Source of the DNA: Methanosarcinales archaeon | Lineage (GTDB): Archaea; Halobacteriota; Methanosarcinia; Methanosarcinales; Methanogasteraceae | Length of the DNA: 15,531 nucleotides | Reading direction: 5' to 3' | NCBI GenBank assembly: GCA_030605805.1 | Contig: JAUWHQ010000017.1 | Span: forward strand, 1-15,531 | In this document: piece after piece, positions 13,381 to 15,531 of the stretch | How positions within the stretch are numbered: position 1 is the stretch's first letter | How the letters are laid out: each line of letters opens with the position of its first letter | Program-made: the position numbers and the translations under genes | The notes under the pieces: model-generated | What the model was told of the DNA's origin: nothing | The model's database searches: none | The model's input: only the letters and a program-made list of their open reading frames with translations

Positions 13381-14160
13381 ATGAACCTATATCACGCCAG
13401 GGACACAATCACCGCATTCATCCGCGCCCGGATGAGCGAATCAGGTACATCCGGCGCGGTCATCGGGCTTAGCGGCGGCATCGATTCGACGGTTGCGGCA
13501 TACCTCACGGTTGAGGCGGTCGGGAACGAAAACGTGCTCGGCATCATGCTGCCGGTGCAGAATCTCACGCCGGGATATGATACGGACGATGCTGCTGATA
13601 TCGCGAACCGGCTCGGGATCGAGTATCGAGTCATCGAGATCGGCGGCGCGCTGCACACGCTTTCGAATCTGATTCCTGACTATGATGCGGACGTGGCGGT
13701 TGCAAGCGGGAATCTGATCGCACGAATCCGGATGTGCGTGCTCTATTATTACGCAAATCGCATGAACCGACTTGTGGTTGGCACCGGGAATCGGACAGAG
13801 CTTCTTCTCGGATATGCCACGAAATACGGCGATGCTGGCGTGGATATCGAGCCGCTTGGCGATCTGTACAAGACCGAGGTCTTTGAACTTGCCGGATTCC
13901 TCGGGGTCCCGGAGCGTATCATCAAAAAGGTGCCGTCTGCAAGGCTCTGGGCGGGGCAGACCGATGAAGGGGAGCTTGGTATGCGATATCCGGACATCGA
14001 CCGGATATTGAGGATGGTGGTTGATGAAAAACTGGGTATGGGAGAAATCAAGGTGCAGGGAGTGCCGGTGGATGCTGCCCGCCGCCTGATCAACCTGATC
14101 CGCATAAGCGAGCATAAACGACGCGCACCGCCAAAAGCGATCGTGCGGGATGGCATGTAA
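13381..14160 (+). CDS. nadE: NH3-dependent NAD+ synthetase
   Basis: It amidates deamido-NAD+ with ammonia and ATP in the last step of NAD synthesis. The 259-residue protein is the short, ammonia-dependent type: no N-terminal nitrilase/glutaminase domain is present. The ATP pyrophosphatase loop is GLSGGIDST (29-37). GTGNRTELLLGYATKYGD (134-151) and the PSARLWAGQTDEGELG loop (185-200) bind substrate and metal. The terminal HKRRAPP (245-251) is typical of the family. Its stop codon is the first base triplet of a run of seven hexanucleotide units, so the 3' end lies directly in a simple repeat. It is followed 88 bases later by the small ribbon-helix-helix-like gene. Confidence 0.95.
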   Translation: MNLYHARDTITAFIRARMSESGTSGAVIGLSGGIDSTVAAYLTVEAVGNENVLGIMLPVQNLTPGYDTDDAADIANRLGIEYRVIEIGGALHTLSNLIPDYDADVAVASGNLIARIRMCVLYYYANRMNRLVVGTGNRTELLLGYATKYGDAGVDIEPLGDLYKTEVFELAGFLGVPERIIKKVPSARLWAGQTDEGELGMRYPDIDRILRMVVDEKLGMGEIKVQGVPVDAARRLINLIRISEHKRRAPPKAIVRDGM

Positions 14161-14199
14161 CAGTAACAGCAACCGTAGCAGCAACAGTAACAGTAACAG
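14158..14199. repeat. Hexanucleotide (TAACAG) microsatellite over the nadE stop codon
   Basis: Seven successive six-base units read TAACAG, TAACAG, CAACCG, TAGCAG, CAACAG, TAACAG, TAACAG; similar scraps (CTAACAGCAACC) recur to 14230. The first TAA is the nadE stop codon. Because the unit is a multiple of three, length changes would leave an in-frame stop. Confidence 0.8.
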
Positions 14200-14248
14200 T
14201 TAACACTCGACCGCAACACTAACAGCAACCAGTGAATAGGTGATCATA

Positions 14249-14443
14249 ATGCCAATCATAGAAGTGAGTGATGCAACCCTGCGCCAGCTCGACCAGATAC
14301 GTGTCCGGATGCATGACGCCGGCGCCAGTTACGATGATGTGATCAGGTTTCTGCTCGGAACAGAGCATATCAGACCGGTATACATCAAGAGTCCGGAGCC
14401 GGAAGGTCTCGATGACGGGATAGGGATATACAGGATCGATTGA
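14249..14443 (+). CDS. Small ribbon-helix-helix/VapB-like protein
   Basis: The product is 64 residues. PIIEVSDATLRQLDQIRVRM and ASYDDVIRFLLG resemble the beta strand and two helices of small archaeal ribbon-helix-helix antitoxin-like proteins, in which the phrase SYDDVI is frequent. A 25-residue acidic tail (SPEPEGLDDGIGIYRID) follows. Start ATG 14249 is preceded by AGGTGAT (14238-14244), a good match to the anti-16S tail; GTG 14240 lies inside that site and is rejected. No PIN-domain toxin is adjacent, so it is either an orphan regulator or a solitary antitoxin remnant. It lies 105 bases before HMG-CoA synthase. The coding call is firm because of the ribosome site; the fold call is moderate. 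Confidence 0.7.
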   Translation: MPIIEVSDATLRQLDQIRVRMHDAGASYDDVIRFLLGTEHIRPVYIKSPEPEGLDDGIGIYRID

Positions 14444-14483
14444 CCGCCCCTGCCCTCTGCAAGAGTTGGTGCTGTTGCTACCC

Positions 14484-14495
14484 GGGGAAGTCCCC
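14484..14495 (+). other. GGGG-AAGT-CCCC hairpin after the small gene
   Basis: A short GC-only stem (14484-14487 with 14492-14495) lies 40 bases after the ribbon-helix-helix gene and before the HMG-CoA synthase TATA box. It could aid 3'-end formation, but there is no T run. Confidence 0.25.
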
Positions 14496-14507
14496 TCGTC
14501 CGAAGAG

Positions 14508-14516
14508 TTATAATAT
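14508..14516 (+). promoter_or_regulatory. TATA box for HMG-CoA synthase
   Basis: TTATAATAT is centred about 37 bases before ATG 14549. Initiation near 14538 gives a very short leader that begins about at the GGTGA ribosome site (14538-14542). Confidence 0.55.
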
Positions 14517-14548
14517 CACCGGACATAAGTTAGCTCTGGTGAACCCAG

Positions 14549-15531
14549 ATGACGGTTGGAATCGTAAGTTATGGGGTGTATATACCGCGTTATCGAATCA
14601 AAGTGCCAGAAATAGCAAAAGTCTGGAACGCTGACGCAGAGGGCATTGCAGGCGGGCTTATGGTGCAGGAGAAGTCGGTGCCGGACATTGATGAGGATAC
14701 CGTGACCATCGCGGTGGAAGCGGCGAGAAATGCGAGACGCAGGTCGGGGATCGATCCATCCCGCATCGGCGCCATATATGTGGGGTCAGAGAGCCACCCT
14801 TATGCCGTGAAACCGACAGGCACCATCGTTGCTGACGCCATCGGCGCAGCGCCCGATCTCACGGTCGCTGACTTCGAGTTTGCGTGTAAGGCTGGCACTG
14901 CCGCGATTCAGGCGTGCATGGGTCTGGTCGAATCAGGCAGGATTGAACTCGGGCTTGCGATAGGCGCAGACGTCGCGCAGGGTGCGCCAGGGGACGCACT
15001 CGAGTACACCGCTGCGGCAGGAGGTGCCGCGTATGTGATCGGCAGGGATGGGGATCCGTTGATCACAGAGATCGAGGATACATACTCATTTACCACTGAC
15101 ACGCCTGATTTCTGGCGCAGGGAAGGAATGCCGTACCCTGAACACGGAGGCAGATTCACAGGCGAGCCTGCATACTTCAAACACATCACATCGGCTGCGC
15201 GGGGACTGCTACAGAAACTCGGCACCACACCGGAAGACTACGATTATGCCGTATTCCACCAGCCAAACGGCAAATTCCCGAGACGTGTCGCAGCAAGTCT
15301 CGGCTTTACCAAAGAGCAGATTGCGCCCGGAATCGTGGTGACCACGCTTGGGAACACGTATTCGGCGTCGTGCATGATCGGGCTTGCCGCAATCCTTGAC
15401 ATCGCATCAGCCGGTGACCGGATCTTCATGACCTCGTTTGGGTCGGGCGCGGGAAGCGATGCGTTCAGTCTCAGGGTCACTGACCGGCTGGATGAGATCA
15501 GGGACGGCGCGCCGGGCGTCTCTGATCTGCT
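14549..15531 (+). CDS. Hydroxymethylglutaryl-CoA synthase, archaeal type (cut by window edge)
   Basis: It condenses acetyl-CoA with acetoacetyl-CoA to HMG-CoA, feeding the mevalonate route to archaeal isoprenoid lipids. About 327 residues are visible and no stop is reached; the family is around 345-350, so little is missing. Thiolase-fold hallmarks: GVYIPRYRI at 9-17, Glu81 in VGSESHPYAVKPT, nucleophile Cys113 in FEFACKAGTAA, and His237 in VFHQPNGKFP. GNTYSASCMIGLAA (268-281) and SFGSGAGSDAF (296-306) complete the site. ATG 14549 has GGTGA six bases upstream. In archaea the gene is normally followed by an acetoacetyl-CoA thiolase and a DUF35 zinc/OB protein, which would lie beyond the right edge. 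Confidence 0.96.
   Translation, partial: MTVGIVSYGVYIPRYRIKVPEIAKVWNADAEGIAGGLMVQEKSVPDIDEDTVTIAVEAARNARRRSGIDPSRIGAIYVGSESHPYAVKPTGTIVADAIGAAPDLTVADFEFACKAGTAAIQACMGLVESGRIELGLAIGADVAQGAPGDALEYTAAAGGAAYVIGRDGDPLITEIEDTYSFTTDTPDFWRREGMPYPEHGGRFTGEPAYFKHITSAARGLLQKLGTTPEDYDYAVFHQPNGKFPRRVAASLGFTKEQIAPGIVVTTLGNTYSASCMIGLAAILDIASAGDRIFMTSFGSGAGSDAFSLRVTDRLDEIRDGAPGVSDL

Noticed and set aside
13441..14228. Long minus-strand ORFs under nadE (247 and 159 residues)
   Set aside because: Antisense shadows; one begins in the microsatellite, giving an artificial Cys/Tyr run.
14440..14634. 64-residue plus-strand ORF before HMG-CoA synthase
   Set aside because: It crosses the TATA box and overlaps the true HMG-CoA synthase start in another frame.
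1..15531. CRISPR arrays, tRNA or rRNA genes, intact insertion sequences
   Set aside because: No regularly spaced repeats, cloverleaf sequences, rRNA motifs or transposases were seen on either strand.

Overview
The window is chromosomal DNA of an archaeon, most likely a euryarchaeon of the methanogen and methane/alkane-oxidiser group (Methanosarcinales, Syntrophoarchaeum or ANME-like). No single gene fixes the lineage. The evidence for Archaea is direct: a complete archaeal-type 7S SRP RNA with Alu and S domains, TATA-box promoters about 25 bases before several starts, leaderless or nearly leaderless genes, and an archaeal gene set. That set comprises an archaellum/pilus FlaJ-type platform protein, ADH synthase of the archaeal aromatic pathway, archaeal HMG-CoA synthase for isoprenoid lipids, a COG1361 surface protein, DUF1847 and a KamA-family radical SAM enzyme. 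No rRNA, tRNA, CRISPR array, prophage or intact insertion sequence was seen.

Layout. Positions 1-470 (minus) hold the start of hemL (tetrapyrrole synthesis), cut by the window edge. It is divergent from an orphan FlaJ/TadC-like membrane protein at 605-2254 (plus). The SRP RNA lies at about 2356-2671 (minus), followed by a repeat-rich gap. A minus-strand block then runs from 2898 to 6497: a small helix-turn-helix protein, a DUF1847 cysteine-rich protein, a MacB/FtsX-type permease and a secreted COG1361 protein. The last two overlap by 4 bases and form an operon that lacks its usual ATPase gene here. Divergent from it, 6603-7397 (plus) encodes ADH synthase (first step toward 3-dehydroquinate in archaea).

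From 7557 to 10147 everything is again on the minus strand: an AT-rich DUF2283/DUF4258 pair that resembles a toxin-antitoxin cassette, an NIF3-family metal protein abutting it, and a KamA-family radical SAM protein whose substrate pocket looks re-specified away from lysine. From 10712 onward all genes are on the plus strand: a membrane-anchored, apparently ATPase-dead RecA/KaiC-like protein, an AT-rich gap, homoserine dehydrogenase, NAD synthetase, a tiny ribbon-helix-helix-like protein and HMG-CoA synthase, which runs off the right edge.

The window is mostly core metabolism (heme/corrinoid precursors, aromatic amino acids, threonine/methionine, NAD, isoprenoids) interspersed with envelope and unknown-function genes. 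ADH synthase and homoserine dehydrogenase both draw on aspartate semialdehyde. I see no clearly new multi-gene defence or mobile system. The points most worth a second look are the altered pocket of the KamA enzyme, the DUF4258/DUF2283 pair, the ATPase-less COG1361-permease operon, and the degenerate KaiC-like membrane protein.
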